Shown here piece by piece: positions 17,542-28,008 of a stretch of 64,000 nt of DNA (positions are counted from its first letter, which is position 1; each line of letters opens with the position of its first letter). Source of the DNA: Corallium rubrum (Eukaryota > Cnidaria > Anthozoa > Scleralcyonacea > Coralliidae). The notes beneath the pieces were generated by a model that saw only the letters and a list, made by a program, of their open reading frames with translations, was not told where the DNA came from and made no database searches. Made by a program: the position numbers and the translations under genes. The stretch spans positions 4,749,261-4,813,260 of the forward strand of contig OZ036017.1 of assembly GCA_964035015.1 (NCBI GenBank), read 5' to 3'.

Positions 17542-18790
17542 TGGATGCGATCTAGCGTGGTTGCCTGCTTGTAACAAAGAATGCCATCAACAGTAATATT
17601 TTGGATGTTTGGCCGGCCGTCTAATACTGGATAGAGCATCCCGTCCTGGCTGTGAAGTCGGAAATAGATTAGCGGCGACCATTTCCGGTGGTACCACTTT
17701 ATGTCCCATACAATATGGCGTAAATAGGAGTCGAAGCAGTTGAACGGCGTTTTTCGCCAAATTCTGGGATGTTACGAAGAGTTACCTAATAGTTTAGTGT
17801 TTTGAACTATTTTTTTGTTTAGAAAGTGCTTTTCTTTACAAAATACACTTGCCTGTTTATTTGCTTCAAAGCTAGCAAATTCGGTAAACAAATGTCTGAA
17901 AGTGACTGTATTATTTGATGATTTACCATGATGCGTCTGTTTAAGTTTTGATTTATTTCATGCCGATTAAACGCCAAGAAGTCATAACTGTGTCTTTTTA
18001 AACTAATAAACTTACCCGCTGTTGATACTGTTCACATGAATTCGAACTTGAATAGAACGGTTTGTTCAGTTCTTTGTGGTTATAATTCAGTGAAACGTGG
18101 TTGAGTCTGACTTGTGCTCATTGTCTTCCTGTTAATATTTTAAGTTGGACACTTTCACTACCAGGTTTTGTTATTGACTAATAGTAAATGAATTCATGAC
18201 CATGATAGAATGTGCTTGACGTGTCTTGTCTTGTAGTAAGTATATTTGCTTTCTGTGATATTAAGGTAACAAACGATACTTAGTTTTGTCGAATTTGGGC
18301 TAATGTTCAACCAGTTCAGATTGTTTTATTATGGTTACAGTACAGTATGTATTTTGCCCAAACCCTTGTCCCTTGATAGTATTTTCAATTCGACTATCAA
18401 TTCCACTTTTGTTTAAGCAGCACATTCATTTTGTCTACAGTATGTTTCAAACAAAATATGTACATACTGTATAACATTTTGAGTTCGTGGTAGTTTATTA
18501 TGGTTAGAGCGGCCATTAAGAAGTTACACCCAAGTTTAATTCCTACTCGATCAATGCAGTTTTACTCTACATTTAGCAGATTAAAATTTTATCTAGTTTG
18601 CTGAAAGCAAGAAAAGTCTTTCCAGTTACATGCATCCAGGATTACTGTAGATCTAAGGATGTTACTCTGTAATCTGGGTTTAACTCACTTGATGCACTTA
18701 TCAAATTACAATTTCAACTTGGATACATGTACATTAGAGGAGTGCTTCTAGTTTGACTCTACCAAACACCAGAGATTTCTTCTGGGTACT
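17542..18790. other. Non-coding stretch
   Basis: No supported gene. AT-rich with scattered short ORFs below any credible size. It begins with the target flank of the ISL2EU element. Confidence 0.5.
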
Positions 18791-18794
18791 CCAG

Positions 18795-18995
18795 TTTCCT
18801 CCTGTAGTAACACTGACCAATGAGGAATGACTCTTGCTGGACCTCTAGGAAGAACAGTTTAGATAGGACTGATAGAGTTATCAGTACCCAGTATAAATAA
18901 AGTAAGTTTAGTTCAGCTTTCTTTTGTAGTAACATCAACCAATGAGGGGTGACCCTTACTAGATCTCTAGGAAGGACAGTTTACATATGACTGAT
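18795..18995. repeat. Two diverged copies of a 75-80 base repeat
   Basis: Two units (about 18795-18870 and 18921-18995) share gtagtaaca, ccaatgagg, tgac, ctctaggaag and acagtttana motifs. Between them is cagtataaataaagtaag. I recall such units as a common dispersed repeat of coral genomes; class unknown. Confidence 0.6.
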
Positions 18996-19197
18996 AAGGT
19001 TTTACCACACTGTATTTGTAGGTGCAATTGTGCAAATGGATTAATAAAAATGACGATTTATTTTTTCCAGGAGTATCAAAACCATAATTGTAAACTGATA
19101 TAACAAAATCAACAAAATAAAAACTGCACTTATAAATGGAACGTTCTTGCTCGTTGTCATTTACGAGATGATTCATCACCAGTGCTTCCTTCACTAT

Positions 19198-19374
19198 TGT
19201 AAAGTTACTTGTCAGGTCACTTTAATATTAATCTAAACCGTATGTTACATATATATAGACTTCGACTAACTAAATCTAAAGGTGTGTCTCCCCACTAAAA
19301 CGTAAACAACTTATATATATATATATATGGGTGGCTCAACACTGCCGCTGACCGGAAGTCAGAATATCGTTACA
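19198..19374 (-). repeat. 3' LTR of the gypsy element
   Basis: 177 bp. On the element strand it starts TGTAACGATATTC and ends CTTTACA, giving TG...CA ends. Contains (ta)8. Confidence 0.95.
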
Positions 19375-19387
19375 TCCTCCTTTCCCT
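19375..19387 (-). promoter_or_regulatory. Polypurine tract of the gypsy element
   Basis: On the minus strand gggaaaggagga ends exactly at the 3' LTR boundary, as expected for second-strand priming. An atatcgttacatcctc piece (LTR end plus tract start) is repeated at about 19405-19420. Confidence 0.7.
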
Positions 19388-19550
19388 AAGTTATTACAAA
19401 ATAATATCGTTACATCCTCTTTTTTTTTTTTTAAAAAAAAATTAAAAAATCTTACAAATAAGGCTATTATAAACAATGTAACCAATGTTCCAACTGTACT
19501 GTACTATGTTATTAATAATACTGAACTCCCTACACATGTTCAACTCAGTT

Positions 19551-21473
19551 CTATTCAGTAACGTAATCCTTGAATTTAGTTACAACTGTGGTAACATAGT
19601 CCTTGAATTTAGCTGGCATTTTAATCACACGACCCCTACTTGATCTAGCAGGCTGGGTTTTCCCTTGTGGTCCCAAGCTGGTAAGCTGTGTGCTTCCTTG
19701 GGGTCTGCTAACCCCCATGGTTGTTGCTGTAGGTGGAATTAGTACTGTGACTAAATCTGGTTCAGCCTCTTGTGGTGGCACAGTCGTGGTATTCGGGATT
19801 GGTGGTACTGTGGCTGGATGGTCTAACGTATTCTCCTGCGGTTCCTCACTCAATAATTCATTACTAGGCCCGGGCATATCCTGGGTGGGATCAGGAAACT
19901 CTTCTGCATCTTGTTGGCTCGCAGGTTCCTTTGACAATTTCAAGTGTCTCCGATTACGCCTATATACCCGTCCATCGGCAGTGCGTACTTGGTAGGAGCG
20001 AATTCCCACTTTCTCTTGCACTTCAGCTCTAACCCAACCTTGGTGTTTCTTGGTAGCTTGAAGGGGCTTGACTCTCACTCTATCTCCAACGGACAGTTCA
20101 CTTAGTTCCCTTGTTCCCCGGTTGTAATATTTACTTTGCTGAGATTTCTGGTTCTTCAGCTGACGACCTACATCCTTAGGCAGCTTCGGTTTCAACAGCT
20201 TGTTTGACATTGGTAGGAGTGTACGGGTCCTTCGACCAAAGATTCTTTGGGCTGGTGAGCTGCGAAGACTTTCACTTGGAGTGTTGCGCCATTCTAATAA
20301 TGCCAGGTTAGCATCTCGTCCTGACTTGGCTGCATTGCGTAACAATTTTTTCGCTATCTTAACTGCATTTTCAACCTTTCCGTTCGATTGCGGGTATCCG
20401 GGAGAGCTCGTAACGTGGTTGAACCCATACTCTTGTGCAAAGCCTTCAAATTGCTGGGAATTAAAAGGTGGCCCATTATCAGACATGAACTGGTCTGGAA
20501 TACCATGGCGAGCCAGATGGGGCTTGAGCTTGCCAATCACTGCTGAGGCTGTTTTCTTGTGCAGCAAATCTACCTCGAAAAAACTGGAATAGTAATCCAC
20601 AGTTATCAAATAGTACTTCCCATTGAGCTCAAAAAGGTCACTGGCGATCCTTTCCCAGGGCCTGGAAGGAATCTCTGGGCAAATTAGAGGTTCTCGGAGT
20701 TGTTCAGTGGGATACTCCAAACAAACTGGACACTTGGAAATGTACTCTTGGAGATCCTTGTTCATTCCTGGCCAATAGATGGTTTCCCTAGCACGACGTA
20801 AACACCCTTGGATGCCAATGTGACTTGAATGAACTCTGTGCATCATTGCTTCTCTTGCCCCTTGTGGGATAACTAGGCGTTCACCCTTAAACACTAGTCC
20901 TTCTTGTGTAGAAAGCTCATCTCTGAATGTAAAATAGTGCTTGAGGCTCGTGGCAACCGAGGTACTCTTTGTTGGCCAACCCACTTTAACCATAGCTTCT
21001 AGTGCCTGCATGGTCTCATCACTCTCCATGGCTTGGCGAATCAGTGCTAATGAATTCTCTGAAATAGACAGATACTGGAGCATGTCAATGCTTTGAGTGT
21101 CTCTCGCTGCCTCATTCCAGAGTACGTCCTCTTGGTCTGCTGTACAGCTTGGTTTCTCGGGAGGATAGGCACGACTCAGTGTATCTGCCAGATACATCAG
21201 CTTCCCTTGTTTGTAGTGAATATCCAGATCAAACTTCTGTAGCCGAAGTAACATTCTCTGAAGCCTCTTTGGGGCATTAGGAAGACTCTTCTTAAATATG
21301 GTCTCCAAGGGTTTGTGGTCTGTCTCCACCTTAACACGTCTGCCATACACATACTGCTCAAATCGCTCCACTCCAAAGACGATGACTAACATCTCTTTTT
21401 CGATTTGCGCATAATTTTCCTCCGTTTGGGTTAGGGCACGAGATGTATAAGCCACTGGCTGGCCTGCTTGCAT
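19551..21473 (-). pseudogene. Gypsy pol, 3' part: RNase H and integrase
   Basis: 640 codons, beginning within RNase H (AYTSRALTQTEENYAQIEKE, TDHKPLETIF, LADTLSR). Integrase follows: an HH-CC zinc finger (His at 215/218, C248, C251) and a catalytic D279 (SDLF), D332 (SDNG) and E368 (GKVEN), with exactly 35 residues between the last two. A basic C-terminal domain (VGDRVRVKPL, RRNRRHLKL) and a Pro-rich tail end the protein. It is open throughout but has lost its link to the upstream ORF by one missing base in a G run near 21483. No own start is expected. Confidence 0.85.
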
Positions 21474-23749
21474 TAAACAGGCCCCAAGCCTTGTTGTGAT
21501 GCATCACATTGGAGCTCGACTTGTTCCTCTGAGTTGAAATACTTCAGAAGTGGTGGTTGCGAGAGAATCTCCTTAACTTGTTGGAAACACTTGCCTTGTA
21601 CCTGTTCGTCCCACTGAAACTCATGATTCTCCTTCAGTAATTGGCGAAGCGGTGCTGTGATCTCAGAGAGATTTGGTGCATACTTCTGCAAGTAGTTGAC
21701 TGTACCCAAGAATCTCCGAACATCTTGCTTGTTGGTTGGTGCTGGCATATCTTTAATAGCTGCTACCTTGGCAGGGTCGGGTTTCAAACCTTCTGATGTA
21801 ATTAGATGGCCCATAAAACTGACTTGTGGAAGGCAGAACTTGATTTTATCTTTATTGAGCTTAATCCCTCTTTCTCGACATCTCTCGAACAGGGCCCTCA
21901 GCTTCTTATCGTGATCAGCGACTGCCTCTGCTTGTGTCTCACCTACACCATAAATTAAGCAATCATCAAAAATTAGCTCCACACCGTCCAAACCTTGCAA
22001 GGCATTTTCCAATCGTCGCTGGAATTCTTCTTGTGCAGGGGACAGACCGAATGGCATCCGTGTCCAACGAAATCGGCCCCAAGGGGTACCAAAGGTTGTA
22101 AGGAAACTGCTTTCTCTGTCAAGCTCCACATGCCAAAGACCATTTTTGGCATCCACCACTGTAAAGACTTTGGCTTTCGACAACTTAGGCAAAAGGTCTT
22201 CAATTGTTGGCAGAGGGTGATGATTTCTTTTCAGAGCTTTATTGAGTGGCTTTGGATCAATGCACAGACGTATTTGCCCATTTCTCTTTCGAACAGCAAC
22301 CATGGCTGAGATCCAATTGGTGGGAACTTGCACTGGTGTAATTATTCCTAAGGCCAATAATCTTTGGAGTTCAGCTTCTACCTGAGGACGAACTGCGATG
22401 GGAATCCTTCGCACTGGAATTTTAACTGCTGGTACTGTTTCATCAACTTCTAAGTGTAGTGTCTCTGAAAAATGTCCCTCTCCCTGGAAGACATCACAAA
22501 ATTCTGAGACTATAGTTGGTGAGGACTCCAATACCATAATGTTGTCCCTGTTCACAATAACCAGATTTAACTCTTGAACTGTTCCAGCGCCCAAGAGTGG
22601 TTTATGCCCTTCATTCACAATCAGGTATTCGATGTGATATACTTTGCCATTCTTGAGATTGGTTGTAGGAACTGTAACTCTCCCCAATGGTTTCATTTCT
22701 GTCATGTTAAACATAACAAGAATGGTGTTGGCTGGTTCCAATGACTCCAGAGCATGATCCCCAAAGATCTCTCGATACTGGTCAACTGGAAGGATATTAA
22801 CAGTCGCTCCACAATCTAGTTGAAACTTTACTGGCACATTGTTAAGGGACAGCTTGGCAAAAATTCTCTTGGGATATTCCCCATTCTTAGCTGGTGTAGT
22901 GTTTTTACTTGCATCTACTTTAAGGACATAATTGTCATCTGAACTATCATCAGAACTATCTTGGTCAACCACTTTCACAGAGACCCTACCCTTCCTTTGA
23001 CTTGATTTGCGATGGTCTTTTCCACAAAATTTACAGTCAGTAATGAACGGAGTCGAATCTCTGGTCTTACCACGTTCCCTCACTCGGCTTGATGTGGCCT
23101 TACCCACGAAATGGACGTCTTCGTCTCGACGTTGCATATCTTTAACCTGTTTCGTCGCCGTTTCACTTGCTCTGCAAATATCGATACATTCCTGCAGTGT
23201 TAGCTTCGAGGTTTGTAATAGCTTCTTCCTTACACTATTATCGCGCACTCCCATAACGATTCTGTCACGAATTAAGGTGTCGGTTAATGGCGTATAATTA
23301 CACGTCTTCGCCATGTTTCGCAACACAGCAACATAAGCATCCATCGATTCACCTTCCTCTTGATCTCTCTTGTTAAATTTAAACCTTTCATATATTTCAT
23401 TCGTAACACCAACACAAAACTGTTCGAATTTTGCCAAAACAATATCAATGTCGGTTTTCTCGTTCTCATCACCAAATGAGAGTCCATCAAAAATTTCCAG
23501 TGCTTCGGAGCCGATACAGGTCAGCAACGTCGCTGTACGAAGTTCTTTACTCTCAGTTCGTAGTCTAGCTGCGATCTCATAGTTATTCCACATACGCTGA
23601 AACTTCTTCCAGTTAGAGGCCATATTGCCAGTCACTTCCAACTGTGATGGCAATGGTAAATTCACCGGTTGTACAAAAGTCGGCTGAACCATGGAACTCG
23701 TTGCTTGGCTGTCCGCCATAACACGTTTCGCTTCCGTCATTTTAACCAA
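21473..23749 (-). CDS. Gypsy gag-protease-reverse transcriptase ORF
   Basis: 758 codons. Gag-like part at 1-235 (WKKFQRMWNNYE; FNKRDQEEGESMDAY). A zinc knuckle starts at C239-x2-C242-x3-H246 but lacks its last Cys and any second knuckle, so a short internal loss is likely. Protease motif LDCGATVNILP at 311-321 (DCG in place of the usual DTG/DSG). Reverse transcriptase at about 445-620, with D533 and LIFDDCLIYG (D595, D596). The start of RNase H (QCDASQ) precedes the stop. The ORF starts about 90 bases from the 5' LTR and primer site. Confidence 0.88.
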   Translation of the reverse strand: MVKMTEAKRVMADSQATSSMVQPTFVQPVNLPLPSQLEVTGNMASNWKKFQRMWNNYEIAARLRTESKELRTATLLTCIGSEALEIFDGLSFGDENEKTDIDIVLAKFEQFCVGVTNEIYERFKFNKRDQEEGESMDAYVAVLRNMAKTCNYTPLTDTLIRDRIVMGVRDNSVRKKLLQTSKLTLQECIDICRASETATKQVKDMQRRDEDVHFVGKATSSRVRERGKTRDSTPFITDCKFCGKDHRKSSQRKGRVSVKVVDQDSSDDSSDDNYVLKVDASKNTTPAKNGEYPKRIFAKLSLNNVPVKFQLDCGATVNILPVDQYREIFGDHALESLEPANTILVMFNMTEMKPLGRVTVPTTNLKNGKVYHIEYLIVNEGHKPLLGAGTVQELNLVIVNRDNIMVLESSPTIVSEFCDVFQGEGHFSETLHLEVDETVPAVKIPVRRIPIAVRPQVEAELQRLLALGIITPVQVPTNWISAMVAVRKRNGQIRLCIDPKPLNKALKRNHHPLPTIEDLLPKLSKAKVFTVVDAKNGLWHVELDRESSFLTTFGTPWGRFRWTRMPFGLSPAQEEFQRRLENALQGLDGVELIFDDCLIYGVGETQAEAVADHDKKLRALFERCRERGIKLNKDKIKFCLPQVSFMGHLITSEGLKPDPAKVAAIKDMPAPTNKQDVRRFLGTVNYLQKYAPNLSEITAPLRQLLKENHEFQWDEQVQGKCFQQVKEILSQPPLLKYFNSEEQVELQCDASQQGLGPV

Positions 23750-23818
23750 TATTCTCGTGGTTAATAGGCAATGGTTTCAAGACAAAAAAAACAAAACACA
23801 TTGGAAGTTTCCACAGGA

Positions 23819-23838
23819 GAATCCCACTCCTGACACCA
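23819..23838 (-). promoter_or_regulatory. Primer-binding site of the gypsy element
   Basis: On the element strand, the sequence directly after the 5' LTR begins TGGTGTCAGGAGTGGGATTC. TGG fits pairing to the CCA end of a tRNA, and the TGGTGTCAG-A/G-AGTGGGA form is common in metazoan gypsy elements. The tRNA is not identified. Confidence 0.65.
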
Positions 23839-24015
23839 TGTAAAGTTACTTGTCAGGTCACTTTAATATTAATCTAAACCGTATGTTACATATATATAGA
23901 CTTCGACTAACTAAATCTAAAGGTGTGTCTCCCCACTAAAACGTAAACAACTTATATATATATATATATGGGTGGCTCAACACTGCCGCTGACCGGAAGT
24001 CAGAATATCGTTACA
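23839..24015 (-). repeat. 5' LTR of the gypsy element
   Basis: 177 bp, matching the 3' LTR with no difference that I can find. Confidence 0.95.
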
Positions 24016-24020
24016 ACTAT

Positions 24021-24177
24021 CACTTCTGCTACCTTCTTTTTTACACTTCTTACAGCCAAAAGCACAATTCTGCAAGCCCCGAGTTTTACCCATCAGTGTA
24101 GAACTAAACGAATGCTTGTTAAGTTTTCTTTGATCGAAATTTTGATGTAGCAAACTATCAATATGGAAGTATGGATA
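24021..24177 (-). pseudogene. Cys/Lys-rich coding fragment split by the gypsy insertion
   Basis: On the minus strand an open frame runs from about 24177 (YFHIDSLLHQNFDQRKLNKH, TRGLQNCAFGCKKCKKEGSR) up to the insertion. It resumes on the other side of the element (EGSTGDESSRK) to TGA at 19157-19159. So the gypsy element appears to have landed in the last codons of a C-terminal, Cys-rich coding stretch. The family is not recognised; a transposon-derived or host gene are both possible. Confidence 0.35.
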
Positions 24178-24440
24178 ATTTCAAACCACGTTTTAAACCA
24201 GAAATAATTTGCGGGCATTGGAGGGAAGATCGTGCCAGTGCTCCAACCACTGCTGGTGCTAGATAGTATTGTAAAATTTTTGGACATTTTAGTCCTTTGC
24301 AACTCACTTAGACTGTATCAGAGAAAACTTAAATTAATTTCAATAAAATTGTTTGTACTATCCAGAGTGGCTTACACTAGCTTCAATTAAACTAAAATCT
24401 TATAAACATCTGTATGATCACTCATCTCAAAAAAAATAAA

Positions 24441-24541
24441 TTAACCCTTTATCGCCCAACAATGTCTTTAGTATTTTACTCTGGCTAACACCAGACGATT
24501 TTACTTGTCAATAGAGTGGCTACTGGGCGATAAAGGGTTAA
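24441..24541. repeat. Short inverted-repeat element (ttaaccctttatcgccca ends)
   Basis: ttaaccctttatcgccca at the left and its exact inverse at the right enclose about 65 bases. It belongs to a type common in coral genomes (recalled), MITE-like. Confidence 0.7.
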
Positions 24542-25385
24542 TGACTGATCTTGTTTTCTGCCAAGATCAGCTAGTGATATGTGTGGATCTAATAAGGAAA
24601 AGACATATAGATACATGAGCATGAAGCCTAAGAAGTTGTATGATGCAAGATAATAATTGAGGTACGATAAATGTAGTAAAGTTTGAAAATTTTTCCAAAA
24701 TATCTTGAAATGAAAACACTTCTGTAGTAAATAATAGTTTGGAATCATCCTTCTCTTTGTTCATTTTAGAAAAAAGCTCATGACTTATTATCTGTTTCAA
24801 ATATAAGTCTACACAAAGTACAGTAGTGGCATGACGTACACTGAAGTATATAAAATATAAACGAATATAGTGATTATAACCAACAAATAATTTCTATGTG
24901 TAAATCAGAACTGGCCAAACCATGCCCCATTATTGTAATTTTACTTCAATCTCAGATGATTCTACTCTTTCAAATACCAATAGAAAACCCTTGGCAAGTC
25001 TCTCCAAGCAAGTCTATAGGCAGCCATGAGTTCATCACAAATATAAATATTGAAAATGCACACCATAAATGCTAGGTGAACAGGAGTTATCTTCGTCAAT
25101 ATTAGAGTAACAGGACTTCATCCGACTTCATCAATAATAGTAAAACAGCTAGTGAGTTACATGTAAATGCTTATAAATTTGCCTGTTAAATAACTAACTA
25201 CAAACTTCCAATAAACATCTTGTATAAAACGCTCAGATCGTCTGATCCAAGATACGTTGAAAAAGACGGATATAGAAACGGTAATATTTTTACTTTGTCA
25301 TAAAGTCACTGTCAAACTGCTAAAGTGAATACAAGATGTTATTTGTTCCTTACTTTAGTCCTTAATAATTCTTCAAACTGTAGCC
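24542..25385. other. AT-rich non-coding stretch
   Basis: No supported gene or RNA. Short minus-strand ORFs near 24485-24800 have no protein-like features. Confidence 0.5.
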
Positions 25386-25638
25386 TGGCGGTCGGTAGCC
25401 TGCTATAGCAGACCCTATTCTTCTCCCGCTTTGCGAGGAACAAGTAGGGTCTGCTGACAGCTGACCTGAGCGCCTAATTGAGTTCTGCCTAATTGTGTCT
25501 CGTCAGCCAATCAGAATTTACTTTCCAAATCCCGGTATAAGTAACGTAATTGTGTACATCGTGTTTATAGAATTTCAATGCGGAGTTCGAAGGAGCGGCG
25601 ATTCCGGCAAGGTGTTAATTGTACGAAAGCCGGGTAGG

Positions 25639-25857
25639 GACTTCAGACTTCAGACGTCGGACTTCAGACTTCAGACTTCAGACTTCAGACTTCAGACTTC
25701 AGACTTCAGACTTCAGACTTCAGACTTCAGACTTCAGACTTCAGACTTCAGACTTCAGACTTCAGACTTCAGACTTCAGACTTCAGACTTCAGACTTCAG
25801 ACTTCAGACTTCAGACTTCAGACTTCAGACTTCAGACTTCAGACTTCAGACTTCAGA
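25639..25857. repeat. (GACTTCA)n 7-bp tandem array, about 31 copies
   Basis: Almost perfect gacttca repeats with one cgtcg variant near the left end. All three frames give a repeating DFRLQTS-type peptide because 7 is not a multiple of 3; these are not genes. Confidence 0.95.
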
Positions 25858-25958
25858 GTTTGTCACCTGCCGGCTCGCAGGCTAAGTTTGCCAGCCGTTC
25901 AAAATAAATAAAGAGGTGAATGTATTGAATTTAATATTCATGCTCCTCAGTGGTCTTC

Positions 25959-26713
25959 CATTACCAGAAATTGATAACAAAATGGCCGCCGCTTAAGGAC
26001 TAATTTACATATAGTCCTTAGTAAAATGGCATATAATTTTGAATAGTAAATATATAGAGGGGAAATATCAAAATGAAAATTCTGCTAATTGAGTATCTCG
26101 CCTACTATTTGCCGACCTCGCTAACTAAGCAACGGCGATTTTCAAATTATTCCCTTCCTTATTTCTTTAAATCGGGTATACCTATACGATCCGTCAAATG
26201 GCTATATATCTCGAGCTATCGTTTGTCAGTGTTTGACCCTCCACCAATCATGGTGAGTTTAAAATGCCCATTCTCTTGTGTCATTACAAGTCGGGTAGTT
26301 GTTAAATTAGAGGTATACAACTTCAGCCAATTTGGTCAAAACGTAATCTATTCATGCAAGATAAAGATTCCTCTATCAGCTCTCGAACATTTGACCAAAG
26401 ATGATCTTGAAAGTATCAAACAAAATCCTACGGCAATCCAGTGGTGCATGACCTACTTATTTGTTTACTATTTTCAACACAATTTGGCGGATCGTAGATA
26501 TACCTGATGGAAATAAATAGGTTACTGAATGATTGGATAATGGTTGTTGTTTAGATCAGGAGGTCGGCAAACAGTTGGCAAGCTACTCAATAAGCAGAAT
26601 TCTCACTTTAATGTATTTGCCTTATATATTTACTGTTCAAACGCCATCTTCTAGGGAATATATATAAATTGGCTTTCAAGCGGTGGCCATTTTGTCATTA
26701 ATTTCTGGTAATG
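25959..26713. mobile_element. MITE with cattaccagaaattgat ends
   Basis: About 150-bp imperfect TIRs: left cattaccagaaattgataac, aaaatggccgcc; right the inverse at about 26560-26713. It sits inside the foldback element. It shares its end sequence with the MITE at 29157-29870. An ORF inside (26073-26507) has no known domain. Confidence 0.65.
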
Positions 26714-26892
26714 CGTTGCAAACTGTGTAAAGTGACAAGCCCAAATTATAAAAGCCCTTACACACGGCGTTCGAATTCGACGCCTACGTTCAACGCAGGC
26801 CAGATTACGCTGCTCAATGCAGCCGTAAACACAACGTCATAATGAAAATATAGTTTTATTTACTTTATTTATCAAATACGATCGAACTCCGA

Positions 26893-27229
26893 ACTCCGAA
26901 GTCTGAAGTCTGAAGTTTGAAGTCTGAAGTCCGAAGTCTGAAGTCTGAAGTTTGAAGTTCGAAGTCCGAAGTCCGAAGTCCGAAGTCTGAAGTCCGAAGT
27001 CCGAAGTCCGAGGTCCGAAGTCCGAAGTCTGAAGTCCGAAGTCTGAAGTCTTTTTTATTAACTCTACAATCATTAAATATGATTGATGGAATAGACAACA
27101 GGGCGTAAATTTTATTTTTAAGTCTAACCAGAGCATATAACAATAAAAACAAGAACAAAAACTAAACTAAGTTTAGTGTGAAGTCTGAAGTTTGAAGTCT
27201 GAAGTCCGAAGTCTGAAGTCTGAAGTCCC
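26893..27229. repeat. Inverted, degenerate tgaagtc/tgaagtccg arrays
   Basis: Two blocks (26893-27051 and 27178-27229) of 7-bp units in inverse orientation to the 25639 array. The T/C change at the last base is frequent. They are separated by about 125 bases of unrelated DNA. Confidence 0.9.
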
Positions 27230-27425
27230 TACACGGCTTTCGTATAATTGTGTCTAAAGTCTATCGAAGTTTCAAGTTAAAGCGATAAAGAAAATAACGG
27301 AGAGCAAGAATAATGTTGTTATCAATATAAATATATATAGTTACGGTGAATAGTCCTTAGAATTTAAGTCAAGGGACTATGATCAAAATGAGTCTACGAC
27401 AGCCTTTAAACGGACATTGTTATTA

Positions 27426-28005
27426 TCAGTTGTTTCGATTCGTCTCGGTCAGTCTGGTTCTGATGAAGGATTTGATTGATTGGTATAACGGTAAGTACTC
27501 TTCGTCTCACTCATATTTGGTTCTGCAAGGGAAGGAAAACATTGCCTGGCAGGCACATATTCGTTAGGTTATATATTCGTTAACGAAATAATACGACTTA
27601 TATTTGTCTAGAAAAGTAAGCCGCTTCATGCTGCTCATTGGTTCATCCCTATAGCCAAAACACGCATCTGTGCTGTGGCTATATTCGGAGCCCACGTTAT
27701 TAATAAATATTGGTATTAAATACTACATATTTTCTTTAAAATATTCTTCGTTTATTCCCCAAAAATTTAATTACGAGGTTTAATTACGTCTGTCTCTTTC
27801 ATATATAAAACGTCGCTCTTCTGTCGCCCTTAATGCACTATTAGGTTCAGCGCATGAGAAGAGCGACGTTTGAACCGGGTCTAACAAAGTATTAAACGAA
27901 GAATTATTTAATGAGAATATGTATGACTTACTACTTACCAATATTTAATAACGTGTCGTGAGCTTCGTTTACAGCCACGGCACAGGCCGCAGAGTTCTTG
28001 CTATA
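27426..28005. other. Non-coding core of the large inverted-repeat element
   Basis: Contains a short inverted repeat, aaacgtcgctctt and aagagcgacgttt (about 27808-27880). No credible ORF. Confidence 0.5.
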
Positions 28006-28008
28006 TTA

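Larger units (their letters stand above)
19198..24015 (-). mobile_element. Ty3/gypsy LTR retrotransposon, young
   Basis: 177-bp LTRs at 19198-19374 and 23839-24015 look identical, with 5-bp target duplication actat (19193-19197 and 24016-24020). It reads on the minus strand: gag, protease and reverse transcriptase, then RNase H and integrase. A single frame break near 21483 separates the two large ORFs. The order RT-RNase H-integrase is Ty3/gypsy type; the sequence looks close to Mag-like elements common in invertebrates (inference). Confidence 0.95.
25617..27249. mobile_element. Foldback-type element with 7-bp-repeat inverted arms
   Basis: Ends read aattgtacgaaagccgggta (left) and the near inverse (right, 27230-27249). 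Just inside, the left arm is a gacttca array and the right arm holds tgaagtc/tgaagtccg arrays in inverse orientation. The empty site is known from the other arm of the host element (ggtgtt|gtgtct), so the borders are well defined, with at most a TT duplication. Arms of inverted short tandem repeats recall Foldback/Galileo-like elements of flies (analogy only). No gene inside. Confidence 0.7.

Noticed and set aside
19603-19995. Plus-strand 130-codon ORFs here and at 20200-20592
   Set aside because: Antisense shadows of gypsy pol.
25639-25857. CRISPR-like array
   Set aside because: Units are 7 bases with no spacers, in an animal genome.
25495-25911. ORFs with a repeating DFRLQTS peptide
   Set aside because: A 7-bp tandem array is open in all frames; no flanking coding sequence.
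26073-26507. 144-codon ORF inside a MITE
   Set aside because: Starts in the MITE arm and shows no known domain; not supported as a gene.
26837-27158. Minus-strand ORFs with DFGLRTS-type repeats
   Set aside because: Same cause: inverted 7-bp arrays.
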